Numbered from the stretch's first letter, positions 1 to 6,017 are shown. The stretch: DNA of 6,414 bases from an uncultured bacterium (GCA_937967775.1 CALCJH010000127.1:1-6414), one strand, 5' to 3'. Numbers and translations: made by a program. The notes: a model not told the origin generated them from the sequence alone.

Positions 1-76
1 CCTTCGATGTCTTCCGGCATCCGTCCCAGCTTCCGTTCCTGATCGAGCCTTCCCCGGCGCTCGGGTCCGAGGATCA
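1..76 (-). other. possible 5' end of a further minus-strand gene (edge, unrecognised)
   Basis: A minus-strand frame stays open from a GTG at 76-74 to the window edge; it would read V-I-L-G-P-E-R-R-G-R-L-D-Q-E-R-K-L-G and continue M-P-E-D-I-E. An ATG in the same frame lies at 20-18. The charged, helix-like composition and GC-rich third positions are compatible with coding, but 25 codons are too few to judge and I recognise no family. The GTG sits inside the GGAGGTGATCC block, so that block cannot act as its ribosome site. The ATG at 20 is about 50 nt downstream of that block and has only a weak GGGACGG upstream. This could equally be untranslated leader. Confidence 0.2.
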
Positions 77-81
77 CCTCC
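71..81 (-). promoter_or_regulatory. 11-nt perfect Shine-Dalgarno-like block without a nearby start codon
   Basis: The minus strand reads GGAGGTGATCC, an exact complement of the conserved 3' end of bacterial 16S rRNA (GGATCACCTCC). No ATG, GTG or TTG follows at the usual 5-9 nt spacing, and the next ATG is about 50 nt downstream, at 20. Flanking 16S sequence is absent on the plus strand, so this is not an rRNA gene end. It may be a ribosome standby or leader element, or chance. Confidence 0.35.
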
Positions 82-186
82 GGAGTTCTACGCCACCTGG
101 CCTGCGGCTTCCTGCATCCTCCGGCCGAAATGCCGGAATCAGCCGCACTCCGGTTGCATCAGCGTGCCCGGCTCCCACACGCGCAA

Positions 187-214
187 GCGGCAGGGCGCTT
201 CCGCGCCCTGCCGC
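187..214 (-). terminator. strong hairpin after rplT, probable operon-end structure
   Basis: The arms GCGGCAGGGCGC (187-198) and GCGCCCTGCCGC (203-214) pair perfectly over 12 bp. On the minus-strand RNA the loop is GGAA, a stable GNRA-type tetraloop. It starts 26 nt past the rplT stop codon. No U-tract follows (the RNA continues TTGCGCGTG), so it is not a textbook intrinsic terminator. It may act as a U-poor terminator, an mRNA 3'-end stabiliser or a processing site. The structure is certain from sequence; the role is inferred. Confidence 0.6.
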
Positions 215-240
215 CCTGCAGTTATGTATCAGTGGCCAGC

Positions 241-600
241 TCAGGCGCTTACGGCCTGCTTTGCCAGGTCCACCAGCCTGTCAAAGGCGGCGGTGTCTTC
301 CACCGCCAGGTGCGCCAGGACCTTGCGGTCAATGGCCACTCCAGCCCTGCCCAGTCCGTCAATGAACTGGCTGTAGCGGAAACCTCTGGTCCGGCAGGCC
401 GCGCTGATCCGCGTCACCCAGAGCCGGCGGAAATCGCGCTTCCTGTTCCGGCGATCGCGATAGGCATACTGTCCCGCGTGCATGACCGCCTCTTTGGCGG
501 TCTTGAACAGGCGATGGCGTCCTCCCCAGTACCCGCTCGCCTGGTCAATAATCTTCTTATGCCTTTTGTGCGTCATCACGCCGCGTTTGACGCGTGCCAT
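241..600 (-). CDS. rplT: 50S ribosomal protein L20
   Basis: L20 binds 23S rRNA early in 50S assembly and, in several bacteria, represses its own operon. The 119 aa match the usual 117-120. It begins [17 protein letters not shown], followed by a strongly basic stretch ([29 protein letters not shown]) that forms the long RNA-binding helix of the family. The C-terminal globular part carries the usual RISAACR and Y-S-Q-F-I motifs. The ATG is preceded by GAGGTG with a 4-nt gap to the start. It is the last gene of thrS-infC-rpmI-rplT, 66 nt after rpmI, and is followed by a 12-bp hairpin. Identity is essentially certain. I did not find a convincing L20-binding leader motif by eye. Confidence 0.97.
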   Translation of the reverse strand: MARVKRGVMTHKRHKKIIDQASGYWGGRHRLFKTAKEAVMHAGQYAYRDRRNRKRDFRRLWVTRISAACRTRGFRYSQFIDGLGRAGVAIDRKVLAHLAVEDTAAFDRLVDLAKQAVSA

Positions 601-666
601 CTTACACCTCGACTCCCTACTTGTTCAGTCAACCAGTAACGGATCTTCCAGCGGGGAAACGCGCTC

Positions 667-867
667 TCAGACGCGCCCGGCCAGCATCCTCTTCATCCGC
701 TTCACGTCGCCCTTGCAGATATCGTGATCGAGCGCCAGGCGCCGCTTGCGCGACGGGGCTTTCTTCATCATCAGGTGATTCCGGCCGACGGTATTGCGCA
801 GCAGTTTGCCCGTCCCGGTCACCTTGAACCGTTTGCTTGCCGTCTTGCTTGTTTTGATCTTGGGCAT
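667..867 (-). CDS. rpmI: 50S ribosomal protein L35
   Basis: L35 is a small basic protein of the large ribosomal subunit. From MPKIKTSKTASKRFK the product is 66 aa, the normal family length, with the typical GTGKLLR and R-N-H-L-M-M-K-K segments and a basic C-terminal region. The frame is open upstream to a possible ATG at 936, which would add 23 residues unlike any L35. I choose 867 because MPKIKT is the conserved N-terminus and a GGGGAG ribosome site lies 4 nt before it. It lies between infC (108 nt upstream) and rplT (66 nt downstream), the standard order. Confidence 0.97.
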   Translation of the reverse strand: MPKIKTSKTASKRFKVTGTGKLLRNTVGRNHLMMKKAPSRKRRLALDHDICKGDVKRMKRMLAGRV

Positions 868-969
868 AGGACTCCCCTGTTGAAATCTTTGTTCAGGCCC
901 GTCTGGCAAGGCGAGATCAGACCTGCCATGCGGCACGCGGCATATTCTCTCACTGCCAGCGCCGCGGGG

Positions 970-984
970 TCTGTCTCAGACAGA
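970..984 (-). other. small hairpin with the infC stop codon in its loop
   Basis: The minus strand reads TCTGTC-TGA-GACAGA: a perfect 6-bp stem whose 3-nt loop is exactly the TGA stop codon of infC. With only six pairs and no U-tract it is not a terminator. Chance is quite possible. Confidence 0.35.
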
Positions 985-1668
985 GCTGCTCTCTGCGTTC
1001 GCCGGTGCCTGCTGCGCCTCTTCCTTCGCAGGTTCGGCCGGAGCGTCAACCATACCGGAACCCGTATCCGCCGTCTTCCCGGTCTTGCCGTCCTTCGCTC
1101 CTGCAGCGGCCGCTGGCTTTTCGGCTTTCTCTGCCTTCTCCGCCTTTTCCCGCTCCTGGACGGGCTTCGGCGCCAGCACCATGGTCATGGTGCGGCCTTC
1201 GAAGGTGGGCGGCTTCTCGATGATGGCCACATCCTCGATGCCCTCGCACAGCAGGTCGAACTGCTTCCGGGCAACCTCGGGATGGGTAATCTCCCGCGCA
1301 CGGAAGATCAGGGTCACCTTGACCTTGTCCCCGTCCCGCAGGAACTCCAGCATCTGCCGCTTTTTGATGCCGAGGTCGTGGCTTCCCGTCTTCGGACGAA
1401 GACGGATGCCCTTCACCTCCACATTCTTCTGCTTCTTCTGCGCCTCCCGGTCTTTGCGTCCCTGTTCGTACTTGAACTTCCCGTAGTCCATCAGGCGGCA
1501 TACGGGAGGGTTCGCAGTGGGAGCGACTTCGATGAGGTCCAGTCCGCGTTCCCGGGCGATCTCCAGGGCTTCCCGCGTGGGCATCACTCCCAGCTGAGCG
1601 CCGTTCTCGTCCACAAGCCGGACTTCCCGGACGCGGATTCTCTCGTTAGTCCTGATGTCTCTGTTTAT
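976..1668 (-). CDS. infC: translation initiation factor IF-3 with long C-terminal tail, probable AUA start
   Basis: IF3 binds the 30S subunit, keeps it free of 50S and proofreads the initiator tRNA-start codon pair. From the proposed start the 230 aa comprise the N-domain (IRTNERIRVREVRLVDENG, then GLDLIEVAP and the linker motif PPVCRLMDYGKFKYE), a lysine-rich linker, and the C-domain (RLRPKTGSHDL, VTLIFRAREITHPE). A tail of about 59 aa follows from residue 172, rich in A, K and E with repeated EKA, absent from a typical IF3 of 170-180 aa. The N-terminal motif I-R-T-N-E-R-I-R-V lies upstream of the first ordinary start, a GTG at 1614, which would cut it off. In that extended frame a stop lies just before an AGGTGA ribosome site. 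The first codon at good distance (6 nt) is ATA at 1668, with ATC at 1656 as the alternative. infC is known for rare start codons (AUU in E. coli). Identity is certain; the exact start is likely. Confidence 0.93.
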   Translation of the reverse strand: MNRDIRTNERIRVREVRLVDENGAQLGVMPTREALEIARERGLDLIEVAPTANPPVCRLMDYGKFKYEQGRKDREAQKKQKNVEVKGIRLRPKTGSHDLGIKKRQMLEFLRDGDKVKVTLIFRAREITHPEVARKQFDLLCEGIEDVAIIEKPPTFEGRTMTMVLAPKPVQEREKAEKAEKAEKPAAAAGAKDGKTGKTADTGSGMVDAPAEPAKEEAQQAPANAESSSV

Positions 1669-1674
1669 GGGCCT

Positions 1675-1680
1675 TCACCT
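1675..1680 (-). promoter_or_regulatory. ribosome binding site of infC that decides the start
   Basis: The minus strand reads AGGTGA, complementary to the 16S 3' end, with a 6-nt gap to ATA at 1668-1666. Its TGA is the in-frame stop that closes the infC frame upstream, so the start must lie after it. Candidates in frame are ATA (1668) and ATC (1656); the spacing favours ATA. Confidence 0.7.
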
Positions 1681-1694
1681 CAGACGTCACAAGA

Positions 1695-1720
1695 CTCGAT
1701 GGGACTGTGTCCCCTTCGAG
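1695..1720 (-). promoter_or_regulatory. hairpin in the infC leader
   Basis: The outer arms CTCGA (1695-1699) and TCGAG (1716-1720) and inner arms GGGAC/GTCCC (1701-1705 with 1709-1713, 3-nt loop) make a two-part stem with a small internal loop. It lies between the infC promoter and its ribosome site, about 15 nt before the latter. It could be part of an IF3- or L20-controlled leader (infC leaders are regulated in E. coli and Bacillus), but I see no conserved motif that proves it. Confidence 0.4.
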
Positions 1721-1745
1721 ACGAAGCAAAAGAGCCAACCCGCCT

Positions 1746-1775
1746 AGTATATGGCCATAAGCGGGCGCATGTCAA
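1746..1775 (-). promoter_or_regulatory. near-consensus sigma-70 promoter of infC-rpmI-rplT
   Basis: On the minus strand, TTGACA (1775-1770, 6/6 to consensus) is followed by an 18-nt spacer and TATACT (1751-1746, 5/6). The expected start of transcription is near 1739, giving an infC leader of about 70 nt. The TGA stop codon of thrS (1774-1772) lies inside the -35 hexamer. This would let infC, rpmI and rplT be expressed apart from thrS. This is the best promoter I can find in the window. Confidence 0.8.
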
Positions 1776-3502
1776 GGATTGAGGGCATCCCGCGCCATTC
1801 CCACAAACTCCGAAAGCGGCCGCGAGCCCATGTCGCCTTCGTCCCGCGAGCGCACGCTGACGCATCCCGATTCCGCCTCGCGGTCCCCCACGATCAGCAT
1901 ATACGGGATCTTCTGCAGCTGCGCCTCACGGATTTTGTAACCGGTCTTCTCGTTCCGCGTATCCACTCTCACGCGCAGTCCCGCCCTCTGCAGCTCTTCC
2001 CGAACCTGCTCCGCGTAGGGAGCATGCCGGTCCGCGATCGGCAGCACGATGGCCTGCACCGGCGCCAGCCAGAGCGGGAACGCTCCGGCGTAGTGCTCGA
2101 TCAGCACTCCCATAAAGCGCTCCAGCGAGCCCAGCAGCGCCCTGTGAATCATGATCGGCCGAACGGCCTGATTTTCCTGATCCATATAGGAGATATCGAA
2201 TCGTGCCGGCTCATTGAAATCCACCTGAATGGTGCTGCACTGCCATACCCGTCCGATGGCATCCCGGATCTTGATGTCTATCTTGGGGCCGTAGAACGCT
2301 CCTCCCCCTTCGTCCACTTCATACTGAAGAGCGCGGGCCTCCAGCGCTTTGCGCAGCGCTTCTGTCGCCTTCTCCCAGCCCTCATCGGTCCCCACGAACT
2401 TCTCCGGCCGGGTAGAGAGGTACACCTCGTAATCCGTGAAGCCGAACCGGGTGAGCATAGAGACCACGAAGTCCAGCACCCGGACCGTTTCCTCCTCCAG
2501 CTGATCCGGCCGGCACAGGATGTGCGCGTCGTCCTGTGTGAAGCCGCGCACCCTCATCAGGCCGTGCAGGACACCGGAGGGCTCGTAGCGGTACACCGTT
2601 CCCAGCTCCGCCCACCGGATGGGCATCTCGCGGTAGCTGCGCAGTCGGGACTTGTAGATCAGCAGATGGAACGGGCAGTTCATCGGCTTGATGAGATACG
2701 GGCTGCCCTCCACCTCCATCGGCTGATACATGTTCTCGCTGAAGAAGTCCAGATGGCCGCTGGTGCGCCACAGGTCCTGACGGGCGATGTGCGGAGTGTA
2801 GACCAGGTCGTAGCCGCCTGCCAGGTGGGCGTCCCGCCAGTAGTCCTCGATGATCTTGCGCACCAGTGCGCCTTTTGGATGCCAGAACACCAGTCCTGGC
2901 CCGGCGTCCTCCTGGATGGAGAACAGATCCAGCTCGCGCCCCAGCTTCCGGTGATCCCGCTTACGGGCCTCCTCCAGACGGCGCAGATGCTCCTCCAGCT
3001 CTTCTTCTGAATGGAACGCTGTGCCGTAGATGCGCTGCAGCATGGGGTTGCGGGAGTCGCCCTTCCAGTAGGCCCCCGCAATGGAGAGAAGTTTGAACGC
3101 TTTAACCTGCCCGGCGTGCTCCACGTGAGGTCCCCGGCACAGGTCCACGAAATCGCCCTCGCGATACGTGGTGACCTTCTCTCCGTCGGATATCCCTTCC
3201 AGGATCTCCAGCTTGTAGGGCTGATCCGCGAACAGCTCGCGGGCCTTATCCCGCGAGATCTCCTCGTATTCGAAAGGGCGCGCCTCACGGATTATTTCGC
3301 GCATGCGCGCCTCGATCTTCTCTAGATCCTCGGGCGTGAACGGCTCCGGCTTGTCGAAATCGTAATAGAAGCCGTCCTCGATGGCCGGCCCGATGGCGAT
3401 CTTCACCTCCGGCCAGAGGTCTTTGACAGCGTGCGCCATCACGTGCGCGGCGGAATGCCGCAACGTGCTGACGGGATAGTCGGAATCGTTGGATCGGGAC
3501 AT
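1772..3502 (-). CDS. thrS: threonyl-tRNA synthetase, TGS-less form
   Basis: This cytoplasmic class II synthetase charges tRNA-Thr. The 576 aa begin directly at the editing domain: the HxxxH pair H16/H20 and C122-R-G-P-H126 are the usual editing-site residues. The catalytic core has motif 2 ([20 protein letters not shown], about 304-323), motif 3 ([14 protein letters not shown]) and three zinc ligands (C276 in PMNCPFH, H327 in DDAHI and the His of MIHRA). A C-terminal anticodon-binding domain (from [12 protein letters not shown]) follows. The E. coli enzyme has 642 aa; the missing ~58 are the N-terminal TGS domain. This is not a wrong start: an in-frame TAG lies 18 nt (six codons) before the ATG, and AGAGG sits 5 nt before it. 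All catalytic and editing residues I can check are present, so it should be active. It precedes infC by 103 nt. Confidence 0.97.
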   Translation of the reverse strand: MSRSNDSDYPVSTLRHSAAHVMAHAVKDLWPEVKIAIGPAIEDGFYYDFDKPEPFTPEDLEKIEARMREIIREARPFEYEEISRDKARELFADQPYKLEILEGISDGEKVTTYREGDFVDLCRGPHVEHAGQVKAFKLLSIAGAYWKGDSRNPMLQRIYGTAFHSEEELEEHLRRLEEARKRDHRKLGRELDLFSIQEDAGPGLVFWHPKGALVRKIIEDYWRDAHLAGGYDLVYTPHIARQDLWRTSGHLDFFSENMYQPMEVEGSPYLIKPMNCPFHLLIYKSRLRSYREMPIRWAELGTVYRYEPSGVLHGLMRVRGFTQDDAHILCRPDQLEEETVRVLDFVVSMLTRFGFTDYEVYLSTRPEKFVGTDEGWEKATEALRKALEARALQYEVDEGGGAFYGPKIDIKIRDAIGRVWQCSTIQVDFNEPARFDISYMDQENQAVRPIMIHRALLGSLERFMGVLIEHYAGAFPLWLAPVQAIVLPIADRHAPYAEQVREELQRAGLRVRVDTRNEKTGYKIREAQLQKIPYMLIVGDREAESGCVSVRSRDEGDMGSRPLSEFVGMARDALNP

Positions 3503-3516
3503 GGTTTCCTCTTCTT

Positions 3517-3554
3517 CTGCTACGCTCTACAAACGCGTCGCCGGGAATTCCCTG
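3517..3554 (-). promoter_or_regulatory. leader element before thrS, resembling one at 78-114
   Basis: The minus strand has CAGGGAA, then after 24 nt from its first base GTAGAGC, ending 15 nt before the thrS ATG. The element at 78-114 shows CAGGAA, then after 23 nt GTAGAAC. It contains a perfect 10-bp palindrome, GGGAATTCCC (3543-3552). The paired blocks could be a promoter read by a non-housekeeping sigma factor (AGGAA-like and TAGARC-like boxes 18-19 nt apart) or an RNA element. Function is unknown. Confidence 0.3.
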
Positions 3555-3561
3555 TGGCGAT

Positions 3562-3600
3562 CGTGCCGGAGAGTGCGCCGCTGCGGGCACGGCTCCGCAC
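3562..3600 (-). promoter_or_regulatory. alternative hairpins between galE and thrS
   Basis: One fold pairs GTGC (3597-3600 side) and GCCG (3590-3593 side) with 3573-3580, 8 bp with a 3-nt bulge. A second fold pairs CGTGCC with GGCACG (3562-3567 with 3586-3591), 6 bp, and uses overlapping bases, so the two exclude each other. No U-tract follows and the T-box sequence is absent, so neither a terminator nor a Thr T-box is supported. A regulatory switch is only a possibility. Confidence 0.3.
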
Positions 3601-3614
3601 GTAGAGGTCTCATC

Positions 3615-4598
3615 TCAACTGTTATACCCCCGGGGATGGTCGCGGTGCCACCGCCACGCCGTCTCCACAATGGTCTCCAGCGTGTTCAGCTGCGGTCTCC
3701 AGCCCAGCTCGCGGATGGCCTTCTCGCTGCTGCCCACCAGACGGGCCGGGTCTCCGGGACGTCGCGGCCCCATCTTCCACGGCACCTTTAGCCCGGTGAC
3801 GGACTCCACCGTCCGGATGACCTCAAGCACCGAAGAACCGTTCCCGTTGCCCAGGTTATAGGCTTCGGAGGAGCCGCCTGCTTCCAGCCGCTCGATGGCC
3901 AGCAGATGAGCGTCGGCCAGGTCCGACACGTGGATGTAGTCGCGGATGCAGGTGCCGTCCGGGGTGTCATAGTCGTCGCCGAAGACTGTCAGCCCCGGCC
4001 GGTGGCCTGCCGCTGCTCCGATGGCCAGCGGAATGAGATGGTGCTCCGGGTCATGGTCTTCCCCGATATCCCCGGAAGGATGTGCTCCCGCGGCGTTGAA
4101 GTAGCGCAGGCTTACCGATTTCAGGCCGTATGCCGTGTCGTACCACTTCAATACTTTCTCGAAGAACAGTTTGCTCTCGCCGTACGGGTTGGTGGGGTTT
4201 TTGGGATGCTCTTCTTCCAGAGGGAGCCGCTCCGGCTCACCGAAGATGGCGCAGGTGGATGAGAAGACCAGGCGCTTCACTCCGGCTTCCAGCATACAGT
4301 CCAGCAGGTTCAGGCCGGCCCGCACGTTGTTGTCGAAATACTTCTGCGGATTGGCCACGGACTCACCCACTGCGGCGAATGCGGCAAAGTGCATCACCCC
4401 GTCAATGGGGTAGTCGCGGAACACTCCGCGCAGGGCCTCCCGGTCCTTCAGATCCGCAATGACGCAGGGCACGCCCAGGGCGGCCTCCCGGTGCCCGTAA
4501 ACCAGATTGTCCAGCAGTACTACGTCGCGCCCGGCTTCCTGTAGGCGACGCACAGCGTGGCTTCCAACGTATCCCAGTCCGCCCGTGATCAGCAGCAA
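3615..4598 (-). CDS. galE: UDP-glucose 4-epimerase
   Basis: An SDR-family enzyme that interconverts UDP-glucose and UDP-galactose with bound NAD in the cytoplasm (Leloir pathway, precursor supply for glycans). With the proposed TTG start the product has 327 aa: Rossmann motif TGGLGYVGSH (5-14), D30-N31-L for NAD ribose, H-F-A-A-F and VGES, catalytic S-S-T (113-115) and Y139-G-E-S-K143, then SLRYFNAAGA and the CIRDYIHVSDLADAH segment typical of GalE. The frame is open upstream to ATG codons at 4643 and 4631, but those have poor ribosome sites and would add 11-15 residues before M-L-L-I-T-G-G, where family members normally begin. AAGGTGAG lies 7-8 nt before the TTG. Identity is high, though related sugar epimerases share the fold. 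It ends 112 nt before thrS; co-transcription is possible but unproven. Confidence 0.92.
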   Translation of the reverse strand: MLLITGGLGYVGSHAVRRLQEAGRDVVLLDNLVYGHREAALGVPCVIADLKDREALRGVFRDYPIDGVMHFAAFAAVGESVANPQKYFDNNVRAGLNLLDCMLEAGVKRLVFSSTCAIFGEPERLPLEEEHPKNPTNPYGESKLFFEKVLKWYDTAYGLKSVSLRYFNAAGAHPSGDIGEDHDPEHHLIPLAIGAAAGHRPGLTVFGDDYDTPDGTCIRDYIHVSDLADAHLLAIERLEAGGSSEAYNLGNGNGSSVLEVIRTVESVTGLKVPWKMGPRRPGDPARLVGSSEKAIRELGWRPQLNTLETIVETAWRWHRDHPRGYNS

Positions 4599-4672
4599 TG
4601 GTCTCTCACCTTCCACGATTTTGCCACGCATTATCCGCCGCATCGGGAACAGCCCGCGCGTGCGTGGCCGTC

Positions 4673-4701
4673 ATAATATTGGGCATCCCATGGCGGATGC
4701 C
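4673..4701 (-). promoter_or_regulatory. inverted repeat and -10-like box upstream of galE
   Basis: GGCATCC (4682-4688) and GGATGCC (4695-4701) form a perfect 7-bp inverted repeat around a 6-bp centre containing CATG. This is the symmetry of a dimeric regulator's operator. On the minus strand it is followed at once by TATTAT (4678-4673, 5/6 to the -10 consensus), with no good -35 box where the repeat lies. That arrangement would suit a regulated galE promoter, but no factor can be named. The rest of the 4644-4924 interval contains no gene I can support. Confidence 0.4.
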
Positions 4702-4756
4702 TTCACTTGTCCACGCCAAATTATCACGGATTTGCTGTCAACGCTTTGGCTGAATG

Positions 4757-4786
4757 CCCGGAGACGTGGAAAAGATAGTGTAGAAT
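4757..4786 (+). promoter_or_regulatory. candidate promoter of the GH130 gene
   Basis: TAGAAT (4781-4786) matches the -10 consensus 5/6, but no -35 box stands 16-18 nt upstream. Instead CCCGGAG begins 23 nt before GTAGAAT, the same spacing as in the elements at 78-114 and 3517-3554. A start of transcription near 4793 would leave a leader of about 130 nt. Support is weak. Confidence 0.3.
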
Positions 4787-4924
4787 AGGTGGTCCAGGCG
4801 TCTGCGTTGCGGTCATTCCCGCCTGCCGCTCCTTCCGGGTCCGGGACGTCGCAGCGCCGTGAAGCGAGGGATCCGCCTGCAGCACTAATAACCATATAGA
4901 AGAAAGAGGACCCCGGCCGAGCCA

Positions 4925-5884
4925 ATGGAGCCCGCTGAACTCTTCCGAAGATACGATCACAATCCGCTCTTCACGTTCCGTCAGATGCCCTACCCGTGTC
5001 ACTCCGTCTTCAATACGGGGGCGACGCTGCTGCCGAACGGTGAGACCTTGCTGCTCCTTCGTGTGGAAGACCTGGAGGGGCGCTCGCACCTGACCGTCGC
5101 ACGCAGCGAGGATGGAGTCACGGACTGGCGCATCGAGGACAGGCCTCTTCTGCACCCGGATGACGGAGATCCCTATGAGGCATACGGTTGCGAGGATGCC
5201 CGGATCACCCGTCTGGAGGAGGAGGATGCCTGGGTCATCGCTTACACGGCCTACTCTCCCTACGGCGCGGGTGTGGCGCTCGCCAAGACGCGCGACTGGA
5301 AGAGCGTCGAGCGCCTGGGGCTGATGCTTGCGCCCAACAACAAGGACGCGGCTGTCTTCCCGCGCAAGATCCGCGGCAAGTATTGGATGCTTCACCGCCC
5401 TGTAGCAGGTTCTCTGGAGCATATCTGGCTGACGGATTCGCCCGACCTGCGGCACTGGGGTTCGCCGTACTGTATCATCAAGGAGCGGGGTGGTCCTTTC
5501 TGGGACGGACGCAAGGTGGGGGCCAATACGCCGCCGATCGAGACGCCCGAGGGATGGCTCATCCTCTACCACGGGGTGAAGCAGATGCCCGGCGGCCCCA
5601 CATACCGGATGGGCGCCGCTCTGCTGGATCTGGAGGACCCGCGGCGGCTCATCTCGCGCCTGCCGCACTGGATCCTGGCTCCGCACGAGTGGTATGAGGT
5701 GACGGGGGACGTGCCGAACGTCGTCTTCGCCTGCGGGGCCGTGGAGCGGGGCGACGAGATCCATCTGTATTACGGCGCGGCGGATACCTACATCTGCCTG
5801 GCCTACGCCAAGACGGCGGATCTGCTGGATGCGCTGCTCGCGCACAAGGTCAACTCGCGCATTCCTGCCGGAGTCAGCTATTGA
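4925..5884 (+). CDS. glycoside hydrolase family 130 protein (beta-mannoside phosphorylase type)
   Basis: GH130 enzymes cleave beta-mannosidic bonds, mostly by phosphorolysis to mannose 1-phosphate. The 319 aa show the five-bladed propeller pattern of the family: Y-P-C-H-S-V-F-N-T-G-A (23-33), LLLRVED, GCEDARI (88-94, D91 the likely general acid), AYTAYS, the phosphate-site-like N138-N-K-D141 and L-H-R-P (156-159), GWLILYHGV, and VPNVVFACG with YYGAAD near the end. There is no signal peptide, so it should act on imported mannosides in the cytoplasm. The substrate (mannosyl-glucose, mannooligosaccharide or an N-glycan mannoside) cannot be told. AGAGGA lies about 14 nt before the ATG, longer than usual; no other start fits. 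It is divergent from galE. The large open frame on its opposite strand is a shadow. Confidence 0.93.
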   Translation: MEPAELFRRYDHNPLFTFRQMPYPCHSVFNTGATLLPNGETLLLLRVEDLEGRSHLTVARSEDGVTDWRIEDRPLLHPDDGDPYEAYGCEDARITRLEEEDAWVIAYTAYSPYGAGVALAKTRDWKSVERLGLMLAPNNKDAAVFPRKIRGKYWMLHRPVAGSLEHIWLTDSPDLRHWGSPYCIIKERGGPFWDGRKVGANTPPIETPEGWLILYHGVKQMPGGPTYRMGAALLDLEDPRRLISRLPHWILAPHEWYEVTGDVPNVVFACGAVERGDEIHLYYGAADTYICLAYAKTADLLDALLAHKVNSRIPAGVSY

Positions 5885-5944
5885 AACTGCGGACGCAGCC
5901 AGGCTTAGTACGTAAGTCCTATGGTTGTGCCCGGTTGCGATCCG

Positions 5945-5981
5945 TATAATGCGCTGTGAGGGGACGGGGCGCGATGCGCCC
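5945..5981 (+). promoter_or_regulatory. -10 box and leader hairpin before the ferredoxin gene
   Basis: TATAAT (5945-5950) is a perfect -10 hexamer, but only a poor -35 (TGGTTG at 5922-5927, 17-nt spacer) precedes it. Transcription would start near 5957. The leader then holds a hairpin GGGCGC-GAT-GCGCCC (5967-5981). This makes the ferredoxin gene likely to be transcribed apart from the GH130 gene, which ends 133 nt before it. Confidence 0.5.
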
Positions 5982-6017
5982 TCCATCCCTGCTGAATGCT
6001 GATCAGGAGAAGCGCTG

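Noticed and set aside
71..81. 3' end of a 16S rRNA gene on the plus strand
   Set aside because: Only the last 11 bases match; the conserved helix-45 sequence before them is absent.
667..936. Longer rpmI reading from the upstream ATG at 936
   Set aside because: The 23 extra residues do not resemble L35, and MPKIKT at 867 has its own good ribosome site.
724..1782. 352-codon plus-strand open frame
   Set aside because: It lies opposite rpmI and infC, both unmistakable; its product is rich in L, R and H with no family pattern. It is a GC-rich shadow.
1751..3010. 419-codon plus-strand open frame
   Set aside because: It is fully antisense to thrS, whose motifs are intact; the product has the His/Arg/Leu-rich look of an antisense frame and no ribosome site.
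3503..3614. T-box riboswitch controlling thrS
   Set aside because: The conserved T-box sequence and a terminator with U-tract are not present on the minus strand.
4736..4741. TTGACA on the minus strand as the -35 of a galE promoter
   Set aside because: At 16-18 nt the -10 position reads TGGCGT or TTGGCG; the nearest AT-rich hexamer (GATAAT) is only 10 nt away.
5885..5944. Terminator after the GH130 gene
   Set aside because: CTGCGGACGCAG and CTTAGTACGTAAG can only form very short stems with no T-tract.
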